Part shown: one piece after another, positions 45,715-53,652 of the stretch
Position numbering within the stretch: the stretch's first letter is position 1
Layout of the letters: every line of letters starts with the position of its first letter
Source of the DNA: Mucilaginibacter mali
Lineage (GTDB): Bacteria > Bacteroidota > Bacteroidia > Sphingobacteriales > Sphingobacteriaceae
DNA length: 64,000 bases
Reading direction: 5' to 3'
Assembly (NCBI RefSeq): GCF_013283875.1
Contig: NZ_CP054139.1
Coordinates: 620,001-684,000 of the forward strand
Position numbers and translations under genes: made by a program
The notes under the pieces: model-generated
Seen by the model: the letters and a program-made list of their open reading frames with translations, nothing else
Databases searched by the model: none
What the model was told of the DNA's origin: nothing

Positions 45715-47067
45715 ATGAAAGAAATGAACGATAACAAAAACATAGCCATCCTTGGCGCCGGCGAAAGCGGTGTGGGTGCGGCGTACCTGGCCCAGCAGCA
45801 GGGGTATGATGTTTTTGTATCGGACATGGGGGCCATAGCACCAAAGTATAAACAGCAATTGCAGCAATGGGGCATCCGCTTTGAGGAAGGCCAGCATACC
45901 GAAGCTGATATACTGAATGCGGTTGAAGTGATCAAAAGCCCGGGTATTCCCGAAAGGGCGCCGCTGATCAAAAAGCTACGTGAAAAAGGAGTGCCGGTAA
46001 TATCGGAGATAGAGTTTGCCGGGCGCTATACCAACGCGAAGATGGTATGCATCACCGGGTCGAATGGGAAGACCACTACCACCACGCTTACCTATCATAT
46101 CCTGAAAAAAGCGGGATTGAACGTAGGGCTGGCGGGTAACATCGGCAAAAGCTTTGCCTACCAGGTGGCTACCGAAAAGTTCGATATCTACGTGCTGGAG
46201 ATCAGCAGCTTTATGCTGGACGACATGTACAAGTTTAAGGCCGACATCGCCATCCTGCTGAACATTACACCTGACCATTTAGACAGGTATGAGTACAAGA
46301 TGGAGAACTATGTGGCATCAAAGTTCAGGATCGCGCAAAACCAAACAGCAGGTGATCATTTCATCTACTGTGCCGATGATGCTGAAACTATAAAAGGTAT
46401 GCAAAGCCGCCATTTTGAGGCTAAGCTGCTGCCATTTTCTATCGAGCAAATAATTGAACCGGGAGCATATCTCGAAAACGACAATATTGTCATAAACATA
46501 AACCAGGAACATTTTACAATGTCGATCACAGATCTGGCCCTGCAGGGCAAACACAACGTCTACAATTCATTAGCATCAGGCTTAGCGGCCAAGGTGTTAG
46601 AAATCCGCAATGTTACCGTGAGGGAAAGCATGATGGACATACAGCCGATAGAGCACCGTATGGAATTTGTAGCCAAAATTTCGGGGATCAGGTTTATTAA
46701 CGATTCAAAGGCAACCAATGTTAATTCAACATGGTTCGCGCTGGAAAGCATGAGCACCGATGTGGTGCTGATACTTGGAGGGGTTGATAAAGGAAACGAT
46801 TACAGCATGCTTACCGAACTGGTGAAGCAAAAGGTGCGCGGCATTGTATGTCTTGGCGTTGATAACAGCCGCATACATGATGCCTTTGAGAGTGTGGTTG
46901 ATGTGATTGCCAACACTTCATCGGCGGAGGAAGCCGCGCAAGTAGCGTTCCACATGGCCAAAAAAGGCGATACCGTATTACTGTCGCCGGCCTGCGCCAG
47001 CTTTGATCTGTTTAAAAATTACGAAGACAGGGGCACGCAGTTTAAGAACGCGGTAATGCAACTTTAA
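45715..47067 (+). CDS. murD: UDP-N-acetylmuramoylalanine-D-glutamate ligase
   Basis: This 450-residue ligase has an N-terminal Rossmann domain (NIAILGAGESGVGAAYLA), IKSPGIPE, the ATP loop ITGSNGKTTTTT (113-124), the carbamylated-lysine region and LEISSFMLDD, NITPDHLDRY and FINDSKATNVNSTWFALE, ending LLSPACASFDLFKNYEDRGTQF. It adds D-glutamate to UDP-MurNAc-L-Ala. The start at 45715 could also be the Met three codons on (MNDNKN). Confidence 0.97.
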   Translation: MKEMNDNKNIAILGAGESGVGAAYLAQQQGYDVFVSDMGAIAPKYKQQLQQWGIRFEEGQHTEADILNAVEVIKSPGIPERAPLIKKLREKGVPVISEIEFAGRYTNAKMVCITGSNGKTTTTTLTYHILKKAGLNVGLAGNIGKSFAYQVATEKFDIYVLEISSFMLDDMYKFKADIAILLNITPDHLDRYEYKMENYVASKFRIAQNQTAGDHFIYCADDAETIKGMQSRHFEAKLLPFSIEQIIEPGAYLENDNIVININQEHFTMSITDLALQGKHNVYNSLASGLAAKVLEIRNVTVRESMMDIQPIEHRMEFVAKISGIRFINDSKATNVNSTWFALESMSTDVVLILGGVDKGNDYSMLTELVKQKVRGIVCLGVDNSRIHDAFESVVDVIANTSSAEEAAQVAFHMAKKGDTVLLSPACASFDLFKNYEDRGTQFKNAVMQL

Positions 47068-47070
47068 TAA

Positions 47071-47194
47071 ATGTGCAGATGCGCGGATATGCAGATATGC
47101 AAATGAAATAATAGCTCGTCATCCTGAAACTGCTTCAGGAACCCATCATGCAGGTAACCTTGCCAGTGGGATGCCGAAACAAGTTCGGCATGAC
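47071..47194. repeat. Octamer array plus 77-bp palindromic element, ftsW upstream
   Basis: The array is at 47071-47105. The palindromic element (47118-47194) has GTCATCCTGAAACTGCTTCAGGAACCCATCATG at the left and TGCCGAAACAAGTTCGGCATGAC at the right. It is close to the copies before murD and murG. Confidence 0.88.
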
Positions 47195-47221
47195 GGGATC
47201 AACCAGAAAGAACGAACAGAT

Positions 47222-48415
47222 ATGAATAAAATACTCAATAACACCAAAGGCGACCGCTGGATCTGGCTGATCGTTATTTTATTGTCTATTATTTCTATGC
47301 TGGCTGTTTACAGTTCAACTGGTACACTGGCGTATAAGCAAGGTAAATCTACCGAGACCATACTGTTTAAACATATGCTGATGATCTTTGCCGGTATCGC
47401 GCTGATGTATATTTCGCACAAGATAGATTACCGTTACTATGCCGGGATCTCTAAGGTGTTTATGATCATCACCATCCCGCTGCTGCTCATCACGCTGGTG
47501 TTTGGTAACAACGTGAATGGTGCCAGCAGGTGGTTGGCCATCCCGGGTACGGGCTTTACGTTCCAAACATCCGACTTTGCCAAGCTGGCCCTCATTACCT
47601 ACCTGGCGCGCATGTTATCGCGCAAGCAGGAGAATATCAGGGATGTAAAGGAATCGTTCGCGCCAATAATGGGGGCGGTTTGTTTGGTGTTTGTGCTTAT
47701 TATGTGGGCCAATATGTCAACCGCGCTGATGCTGTTTGGTGTAAGCATCCTGTTGTTGATTATGGGCCGTGTAAGTATCAAGCAAATTATGATCACCTGC
47801 GCCGTGGGTGGTTGCTTAGTGGTAATGGTGGCCTTGTTAGGTCCGCGCCGCCACCTGTATATGACCCGTATCGAAACCTGGAGGCACCCCGAAAAGGCAT
47901 CGGTAGAGAAGAAGTTCCAGGGCGACCACGCCAAAATTGCCATCGCCACAGGCGGCATTTTTGGCAAGGGCCCGGGCAACAGCACCGAGCGTAATTATCT
48001 GCCCGAATCATATTCGGATGAGATCTACGCCATAATTGTAGAAGAGTATGGCCTGATAGGCGGTGTAACGATACTGGGTTTATACCTGTTCCTGCTCTAT
48101 CGCTGCGTAAAGATAGTAACCAAAGCCCCGAAGGCCTTTGGAGCGCTGCTGGCGGCGGGTCTGAGTTTTAGCTTGTGTATACAGGCCTTTGCCAATATGG
48201 CCATCGCGGTGGGCTTAGGACCCGTAACGGGTGTACCGTTGCCGCTGGTGAGTATGGGGGGTACGTCGATACTGTTTACCAGTGTGGCATTCGGGATCAT
48301 CCTGTCGGTAAGCAGGCATATTGACGAGAACGAGGAACTAAAGAGCGCGGAAAAAACGGAAGCCGCGCCGAAGATAAAGAATAAGGTGATAGTGGGGGAG
48401 ATTGGGTTGGCGTAA
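47222..48415 (+). CDS. ftsW: Septal peptidoglycan polymerase FtsW (SEDS family)
   Basis: The ATG at 47222 (MNKILNNTKGDRWIWLIVIL) is chosen because an earlier Met at 47171 lies inside the palindromic repeat. The 397-residue protein has about ten membrane segments and the SEDS motifs GASRWLAIPGTGFTFQTSDFAKLA near residue 100, GKGPGNSTERNYLPESYSDEIYAIIVEEYG (catalytic-loop region) and GVPLPLVSMGGTSILF. It polymerises lipid II at the septum as partner of FtsI. Confidence 0.97.
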   Translation: MNKILNNTKGDRWIWLIVILLSIISMLAVYSSTGTLAYKQGKSTETILFKHMLMIFAGIALMYISHKIDYRYYAGISKVFMIITIPLLLITLVFGNNVNGASRWLAIPGTGFTFQTSDFAKLALITYLARMLSRKQENIRDVKESFAPIMGAVCLVFVLIMWANMSTALMLFGVSILLLIMGRVSIKQIMITCAVGGCLVVMVALLGPRRHLYMTRIETWRHPEKASVEKKFQGDHAKIAIATGGIFGKGPGNSTERNYLPESYSDEIYAIIVEEYGLIGGVTILGLYLFLLYRCVKIVTKAPKAFGALLAAGLSFSLCIQAFANMAIAVGLGPVTGVPLPLVSMGGTSILFTSVAFGIILSVSRHIDENEELKSAEKTEAAPKIKNKVIVGEIGLA

Positions 48416-48418
48416 TGA

Positions 48419-48517
48419 ATGTGCAGATAAAAAACAACGTGTCATCCTGAACTTGTTTCAGGAACCCATCATGCAGGTAACCTATATGATGGGGTGCCGA
48501 AATAAGTTCGGCATGAC
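48419..48517. repeat. Partial octamer unit plus 77-bp palindromic element, murG upstream
   Basis: ATGTGCAGATA at 48419-48429 is a remnant of the octamer array. The palindromic element (48441-48517) begins GTCATCCTGAACTTGTTTCAGGAACCCATCATG and ends TGCCGAAATAAGTTCGGCATGAC. It is the third copy in three successive gaps. Confidence 0.87.
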
Positions 48518-48548
48518 GGGATAAATTAATAAGATAAAAAACAGATCG

Positions 48549-49643
48549 GTGAAAGCAAAAAGGATCATTATCAGCGGCGGCGGCACAGGGGGGCATATCT
48601 TCCCGGCCATTGCTATTGCCAATGCTTTGAAGCGACTTGACCCCTCTACCGAGATTTTATTTGTGGGTGCCAATGGCCGTATGGAAATGGAAAAGGTTCC
48701 GGCCGCGGGTTATAAAATTATTGGGTTGGATATACAGGGGATACAGCGCAAGTCGCTGTGGAAGAACGTGATGTTCCCGGTAAAGCTGATCGGCAGTGTG
48801 CGCAAGGCCCTGCAAATTATAAAGGAGTTTAAACCCGATGCCGCTGTTGGTGTGGGTGGCTATGCTTCGGGTCCGCTGCTGTATGCGGCAGGCTTAAAAG
48901 GCATACCTTACCTGATACAGGAGCAAAACTCCTACGCCGGTATCACCAATAAAATGCTGGGCAAAAAGGCAAAGAAGATCTGTGTGGCCTTTGATGGTAT
49001 GGATAAATTTTTCCCGGCCGACAGGATCATCAAAACCGGTAACCCGATCCGCAAGGAGTCGGTTGATATTGCCAACAAGCGTTTGCAGGCGATAGAACTG
49101 ATGAAGTTATCGGCCGAAAAGAAGACCATACTGGTAACTGGTGGCAGTTTGGGTGCCCGTACGCTGAACAACAGTATTATGGCGCATTTGGATGAGATCA
49201 TTAAAGCCGATGTGCAGCTGATCTGGCAAACAGGCAAGTTCTATTACAAAGGGATCATCGAAAAACTGGGCGAGGATTATCATCCTAACATCCGGGTAAT
49301 GAATTTTTTAAACAGGATGGATTTGGCTTATGCCGCCGCCGATGTCATCATCAGCAGGGCAGGGGCCGGTACCATAGCCGAACTGTGCGAAGTGAAGAAA
49401 CCGGTGATACTGGTGCCATCGCCAAACGTGGCCGAAGACCACCAAACCAAGAACGCGCTGGCCCTGGTACAGGAAAACGCCTGCGTGTTTGTAGCCGATA
49501 GGGATGCCGAAGTAAAACTGGTAGATACGGCGCTTGAATTATTAAAGGATAAGGATAAACAAAAGAAATTAAGCCAAAACATCGCCAAGCTGGCTATGCC
49601 CAATGCGGATGATGTGATAGCAAAGGAAGTTACCCAAATATAA
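48549..49643 (+). CDS. murG: UDP-GlcNAc:lipid I N-acetylglucosaminyltransferase
   Basis: Translation begins with a GTG at 48549 (MKAKRIIISGGGTGGHIFPA). The 364-residue GT28 enzyme shows the GGGTGGH loop at residues 10-16, VGVGGYASGPLLYAAGLKGIPYLIQEQNSYAG, the second-domain TGGSLGARTLNNS and the donor-binding VIISRAGAGTIAELCEVKKPVILVPSPNVAEDHQTKNA. It converts lipid I to lipid II at the inner membrane. The start has no strong ribosome-binding site beyond ACAGATCG. A terminator-like hairpin follows the stop. Confidence 0.97.
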   Translation: MKAKRIIISGGGTGGHIFPAIAIANALKRLDPSTEILFVGANGRMEMEKVPAAGYKIIGLDIQGIQRKSLWKNVMFPVKLIGSVRKALQIIKEFKPDAAVGVGGYASGPLLYAAGLKGIPYLIQEQNSYAGITNKMLGKKAKKICVAFDGMDKFFPADRIIKTGNPIRKESVDIANKRLQAIELMKLSAEKKTILVTGGSLGARTLNNSIMAHLDEIIKADVQLIWQTGKFYYKGIIEKLGEDYHPNIRVMNFLNRMDLAYAAADVIISRAGAGTIAELCEVKKPVILVPSPNVAEDHQTKNALALVQENACVFVADRDAEVKLVDTALELLKDKDKQKKLSQNIAKLAMPNADDVIAKEVTQI

Positions 49644-49659
49644 TCAACAATTAAGTTGG

Positions 49660-49692
49660 GGCCCTCTTTCTCCCAAGGGGAGGGCCTTTTTT
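49660..49692 (+). terminator. Terminator-like hairpin inside the dcw cluster, after murG
   Basis: GGCCCTC (49660-49666) pairs with GAGGGCC (49680-49686), followed by six T's. It lies 17 bases after the murG stop and could reduce read-through into murC. Confidence 0.75.
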
Positions 49693-49695
49693 AAG

Positions 49696-49776
49696 GTTGG
49701 TTGATTGGGTTGAATTAGGTTGATTGAGTTAATTAAGTTGGATTAAGTTGATTGGGTTGAATTAGGTTGATTGAGT
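49696..49776. repeat. Short tandem repeat of TTGATTGGGTTGAATTAGG-type units
   Basis: GTTGATTGGGTTGAATTAGGTTGATTGAGTT occurs at about 49700 and again at about 49748, joined by AATTAAGTTGGATTAA. Similar words recur as an inverted pair at 53440-53526. Confidence 0.8.
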
Positions 49777-49824
49777 TTAGAACTACTCACTCAATACAAC
49801 TAAATCAACTACTCACTAAAGAAT

Positions 49825-51183
49825 ATGGAACTGCACAACATACAACGGGTTTACCTGGCAGGCATAGGCGGCATAGGCATGAGTGGCCTTGCACGTTACT
49901 TTGCCCGCAAGGGTTGTATCGTTTGTGGTTACGATAAAACAGCAACCGACCTGACCATGGCCCTGCAAAACGAGGGCATGCAGATTATTTACGAAGACCG
50001 TGCGGAGTTTATCCCCATGAGTTTTCATAAACCCTGCGATGGTACGCTGATCATCTATACCCCGGCTATGCCTAAAGATTCGGCCATACTGCATTTCTTT
50101 AAGCAGCAGGGTTTCGAGTTGTTTAAGCGTTCGCAGGTATTGGGTTTGATCAGCAAAGGAATGTATACGATAGCCGTAGCGGGTACGCATGGTAAAACCA
50201 CAACATCGTGCATGATAGCCCATATCCTTAAATATTCGGGTACAGATTGCTCGGCCTTTTTGGGTGGTATAGCGGCCAATTACCAAAGCAATGTGCTGTA
50301 TGGCGATAACAATGTGATGGTGGTAGAGGCCGATGAGTACGATCGTTCGTTCCTGACCCTGCACCCGGATGTGGCTATTATTACATCGATGGATGCCGAT
50401 CACCTGGACATCTACGGCGACCATTCGCACCTGACGGAGTCGTTCCGGTTGTTCGCTTCGCAGATAAAGGATGGTGGCACACTGATCTATCATAAGGGCT
50501 TGCCTGTTGGGCACGATGGCATTACCTACGCCCGCGATGAGGAAGCCGGTGCCATGGCGGAGAATGTGCGTATTGAGAGTGGCGACTTTTATTTTGATTT
50601 CGATAACGGAGGCACGCAGATAGAAGACATCCGAATGGGGATTGCCGGTATGCACAATATAGATAATGCTACTGCCGCTATACAAGCCGCTTTGCTGCTT
50701 AATGTTGCCCCTGATGCTATCAAAAGCGCGCTGGGCAGCTTTAAAGGTGTAAAGCGCAGGTTCGAATATATTGTAAAGAACGAGGCGCACATTTATATAG
50801 ATGATTACGCGCACCACCCCGAAGAATTACGGGCGGCCATATCATCGGTAAAAAAGCTGTATCCAAACAAGAAGTTGACAGTAGTTTTCCAACCGCACTT
50901 ATATACCCGCACCCGCGATTTTGTGGATGGCTTTGCCGAGGTGCTGGATATGAGCGACGAGCTGTTGTTGCTGGATATTTACCCGGCACGCGAGCTGCCT
51001 ATCGAAGGCGTAAACTCGGAATTGATACTCGACCGCATGAAAATGTGGAATAAGCGTAAATGTGGAAAACAAGAATGCCTTGATATAGTGCGTGTTGAAA
51101 AACCTGAACTACTTTTAACTGTTGGTGCAGGTGATATCGATCAGTTAGTCCATTCATTAAAAAATATACTGGAACATGTTTAA
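49825..51183 (+). CDS. murC: UDP-N-acetylmuramate-L-alanine ligase
   Basis: This 452-residue ligase starts MELHNIQRVYLAGIGGIGMSG with a Rossmann loop. It has the ATP loop VAGTHGKTTTSCM (119-131), VVEADEYDRSFLTLHPDVAIITS, the central MHNIDNATAAIQAA and IYIDDYAHHPEELRAAISSVK, and the C-terminal FQPHLYTRTRDFVDGFAEVL. It adds L-alanine to UDP-MurNAc, the first stem step. Its stop overlaps the ftsQ start by eight bases, so the ftsQ gene is coupled to it. Confidence 0.97.
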   Translation: MELHNIQRVYLAGIGGIGMSGLARYFARKGCIVCGYDKTATDLTMALQNEGMQIIYEDRAEFIPMSFHKPCDGTLIIYTPAMPKDSAILHFFKQQGFELFKRSQVLGLISKGMYTIAVAGTHGKTTTSCMIAHILKYSGTDCSAFLGGIAANYQSNVLYGDNNVMVVEADEYDRSFLTLHPDVAIITSMDADHLDIYGDHSHLTESFRLFASQIKDGGTLIYHKGLPVGHDGITYARDEEAGAMAENVRIESGDFYFDFDNGGTQIEDIRMGIAGMHNIDNATAAIQAALLLNVAPDAIKSALGSFKGVKRRFEYIVKNEAHIYIDDYAHHPEELRAAISSVKKLYPNKKLTVVFQPHLYTRTRDFVDGFAEVLDMSDELLLLDIYPARELPIEGVNSELILDRMKMWNKRKCGKQECLDIVRVEKPELLLTVGAGDIDQLVHSLKNILEHV

Positions 51184-52078
51184 GAATAAACGGTTGTGGC
51201 GGAATATTTTGTTTGGGTTTATCTGGCTGGTAAGCCTGAGCGGACTGGTGGTGCTGATGAGCTTCATCGAGGTGAAAAAATCGGCTACGGTTTGTAAGGA
51301 TGTGCAGATCATCATCCCCGGCAACCAGTTCTTTATTGATAAGCAGGAGGTAGATAATATCCTGGGGCTGAACGGTACATCGCTGAAAGGTCTGCGGATC
51401 TCGAACATCAACATACAGGCATTGGAAAACAAGCTGCGGAAAAACCCATTTGTAGAAAGCGCTACGGTTTATGTAGATATGGACGGGGTGCTGATGGTCG
51501 AGATCAGTCAGCGCCAGCCAATGCTGCGCATAGTTAACCGGTACGACCGCGATTTTTACGTCGATCAGCATGGCTTGAAGATCCCGCTGTCGGATAATTT
51601 TACGGCAAAGGTGCTGGTAGCAAACGGTTATATCGACGAAGGTTTTGCCAATAGGGTAGATACCCTGATGACGCCTATGGCCCGCAACTTGTTCAAAACG
51701 GCCGATTTTATACGCAGGGACTCCTTATGGTCGGCGCAGATCGCGCAGCTATATGTGAACGAGAAACAGGAGATAGAACTGATACCGCGCGTAGGCAACC
51801 AGCGCATATTGCTGGGCAATGCCGATTCGCTGGAGGTGAAGTTCCGTAACCTGCTGGCTTTCTACAAGCAGGCCATCCCGCAGGTGGGCTGGGTAGCCTA
51901 TAAGGCCATCAATATAAAATATACCAACCAGGTTATTGGTATTAAAAACGATAACCTGAAACATGATACAGCGGCGGTAAATAACGCGGTAAAGCCCGAT
52001 TCGTTACTAAAGGCTGCTGTGGATACAACAAAAAAAGCAACAACTACTACTACGTCTACTAATAAAGTTAAAAATTAA
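51176..52078 (+). CDS. ftsQ: Cell division protein FtsQ/DivIB-like
   Basis: This 300-residue bitopic protein has a basic N-terminus, one membrane helix (ILFGFIWLVSLSGLVVLMSF) and then a POTRA-like domain starting VKKSATVCKDVQIIIPGNQFFIDKQEVDNILG. The beta domain follows to about residue 260, and a Thr-rich tail ends TTKKATTTTTSTNKVKN. Size, topology and position between murC and ftsA fit FtsQ, which recruits FtsL and FtsWI partners. Direct sequence similarity to Proteobacterial FtsQ is low. Confidence 0.9.
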   Translation: MFKNKRLWRNILFGFIWLVSLSGLVVLMSFIEVKKSATVCKDVQIIIPGNQFFIDKQEVDNILGLNGTSLKGLRISNINIQALENKLRKNPFVESATVYVDMDGVLMVEISQRQPMLRIVNRYDRDFYVDQHGLKIPLSDNFTAKVLVANGYIDEGFANRVDTLMTPMARNLFKTADFIRRDSLWSAQIAQLYVNEKQEIELIPRVGNQRILLGNADSLEVKFRNLLAFYKQAIPQVGWVAYKAINIKYTNQVIGIKNDNLKHDTAAVNNAVKPDSLLKAAVDTTKKATTTTTSTNKVKN

Positions 52079-52084
52079 GGGAAT

Positions 52085-53434
52085 ATGGACAAAAGCTCAA
52101 CTCACGAAAAAAGTGCGCCAATTGCGGTAGGATTGGATATTGGTACCACTAAAATTTGCGCTATTGTTGGCCGTCGCAGTAAAAACGGCAAAATAGAAGT
52201 ATTAGGCATTGGCAAGGCCGAATCGGCAGGGGTTACCCGCGGTATGGTTTCCAATATAGATAAAACCGTACAGGGAATTATCCAGGCAGTTGATATAGCC
52301 GGAACCCAGTCGAACGTGGAGATCAAAGTGGTGAACGTGGGTATAGCCGGGCAGCATATTAAAAGCCTGCAGCACCGCGGCCTCATTACCCGCCGCGCGC
52401 TGGATACCGAGATCAGCCGTAAGGATATCGAAAAACTGGTAGAGGATATGTACAACCTGGTGATGTCGCCGGGCGAGGAGATCATCCATGTGCTGCCGCA
52501 AGAGTTTACGGTGGATAACGAACCGGGTATTAAAGACCCTGTTGGTATGGCCGGCGTACGTTTGGAAGCAAACTTCCACATCATATCTGGCCAGGTAACC
52601 GCTATCAAGAATATCGTTAAATGCGTTAACAAGGCCAGCCTGGATAGCCAGGAACTGATCCTTGAGCCGCTGGCCTCGTCAGAATCGGTACTGAGCGAAG
52701 AGGAAAAGGAAGCGGGTGTGGTGCTGGTGGATATTGGTGGTGGTACTACCGACGTGGCCATTTTCCACGAGGGTATCATCCGTCATACAGCGGTTATCCC
52801 ATTTGGCGGTAACAGCGTTACCGAAGATATCCGCGAGGGGTGTTCGGTAATGCGCAACATCGCCGAGCAGTTGAAACTGCGCTTTGGTTCGGCACTGGCT
52901 GACGAGAACAAAGAGAACGAAATTGTTTGCGTGCCCGGATTGCGTGGCCGCGAACCAAAGGAAATATCGGTGAAAAACCTGGCCTATGTAATCCAGGCCC
53001 GCATGGAGGAGATCGTGGAGCATATTTACTACGAGATCAAATCATCAGGCTACGAGAAGAAGCTGATAGCAGGTATTGTGATCACCGGTGGCGGCGCGCA
53101 ATTGAAGCACCTGTCGCAACTGGTGGAGTTTGTTACCGGGCTGGATTGCCGTATTGGTTACCCTAACGAGCACCTGGCCAAGAACGAGGTGTTGCCAAAG
53201 CCTACCTACGAGGAATTGCAAAGCCCGATGTTCGCAACCGGTATAGGCTTGCTGATAAAAGGCATCCAGAAGATGGAGTACGAAATGGAGGGGCAAACTC
53301 CAACGGCGGCATCCATGAAGCCTGAAAAACCGAAATATGCCGACGAAAGGCGACTGGGTTTATTCGGTAAATTGCTGGAAACCGGGAAGAAATTCATTAA
53401 GGACGACATCAAGGATGAGGACTTTTTGAAATAG
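52085..53434 (+). CDS. ftsA: Cell division protein FtsA
   Basis: This 449-residue actin-like ATPase shows VGLDIGTTKICAIVG (phosphate 1), the FtsA-specific 1C domain around VKVVNVGIAGQHIKSLQ, VLVDIGGGTTDVAIFHEG (phosphate 2) and IVITGGGAQLKHLSQLVEFVTG. The C-terminus (RRLGLFGKLLETGKKFIKDDIKDEDF) is amphipathic and fits the membrane-targeting helix. It tethers FtsZ to the membrane. The gap to ftsZ (218 bases) contains an inverted repeat and promoter-like AT-rich DNA. Confidence 0.97.
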   Translation: MDKSSTHEKSAPIAVGLDIGTTKICAIVGRRSKNGKIEVLGIGKAESAGVTRGMVSNIDKTVQGIIQAVDIAGTQSNVEIKVVNVGIAGQHIKSLQHRGLITRRALDTEISRKDIEKLVEDMYNLVMSPGEEIIHVLPQEFTVDNEPGIKDPVGMAGVRLEANFHIISGQVTAIKNIVKCVNKASLDSQELILEPLASSESVLSEEEKEAGVVLVDIGGGTTDVAIFHEGIIRHTAVIPFGGNSVTEDIREGCSVMRNIAEQLKLRFGSALADENKENEIVCVPGLRGREPKEISVKNLAYVIQARMEEIVEHIYYEIKSSGYEKKLIAGIVITGGGAQLKHLSQLVEFVTGLDCRIGYPNEHLAKNEVLPKPTYEELQSPMFATGIGLLIKGIQKMEYEMEGQTPTAASMKPEKPKYADERRLGLFGKLLETGKKFIKDDIKDEDFLK

Positions 53435-53439
53435 AGATG

Positions 53440-53526
53440 AATAGTTGATTAGGTGAGCAGTTTATTGAGTTGGATTAGGCAAACGATCCTAAACTCAATC
53501 AACCGAATCTAACTCAATCAACTATT
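53440..53526. repeat. Inverted repeat between ftsA and ftsZ
   Basis: AATAGTTGATT (53440-53450) and AATCAACTATT (53516-53526) are exact reverse complements. Inner words TTGAGTTGGATTAGG and CCTAAACTCAATCAACC pair as well. The right arm is followed by TTTTTC, so it could act as a weak terminator or attenuator before ftsZ. Confidence 0.8.
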
Positions 53527-53652
53527 TTTTCAACAAAGACTTTAATTTTCCACATATTAACGAATGTGGAAAACTTGTGTGGAAAAAGTTTTATCATTAC
53601 GATAGGTAAAACTAAGTATTCATCAGATCATACATAGCTGAAAAAGAGGATT

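Noticed and set aside
47171..47221. Upstream start for ftsW at 47171
   Set aside because: These 17 codons lie in the palindromic repeat; the ATG at 47222 gives the usual FtsW N-terminus.
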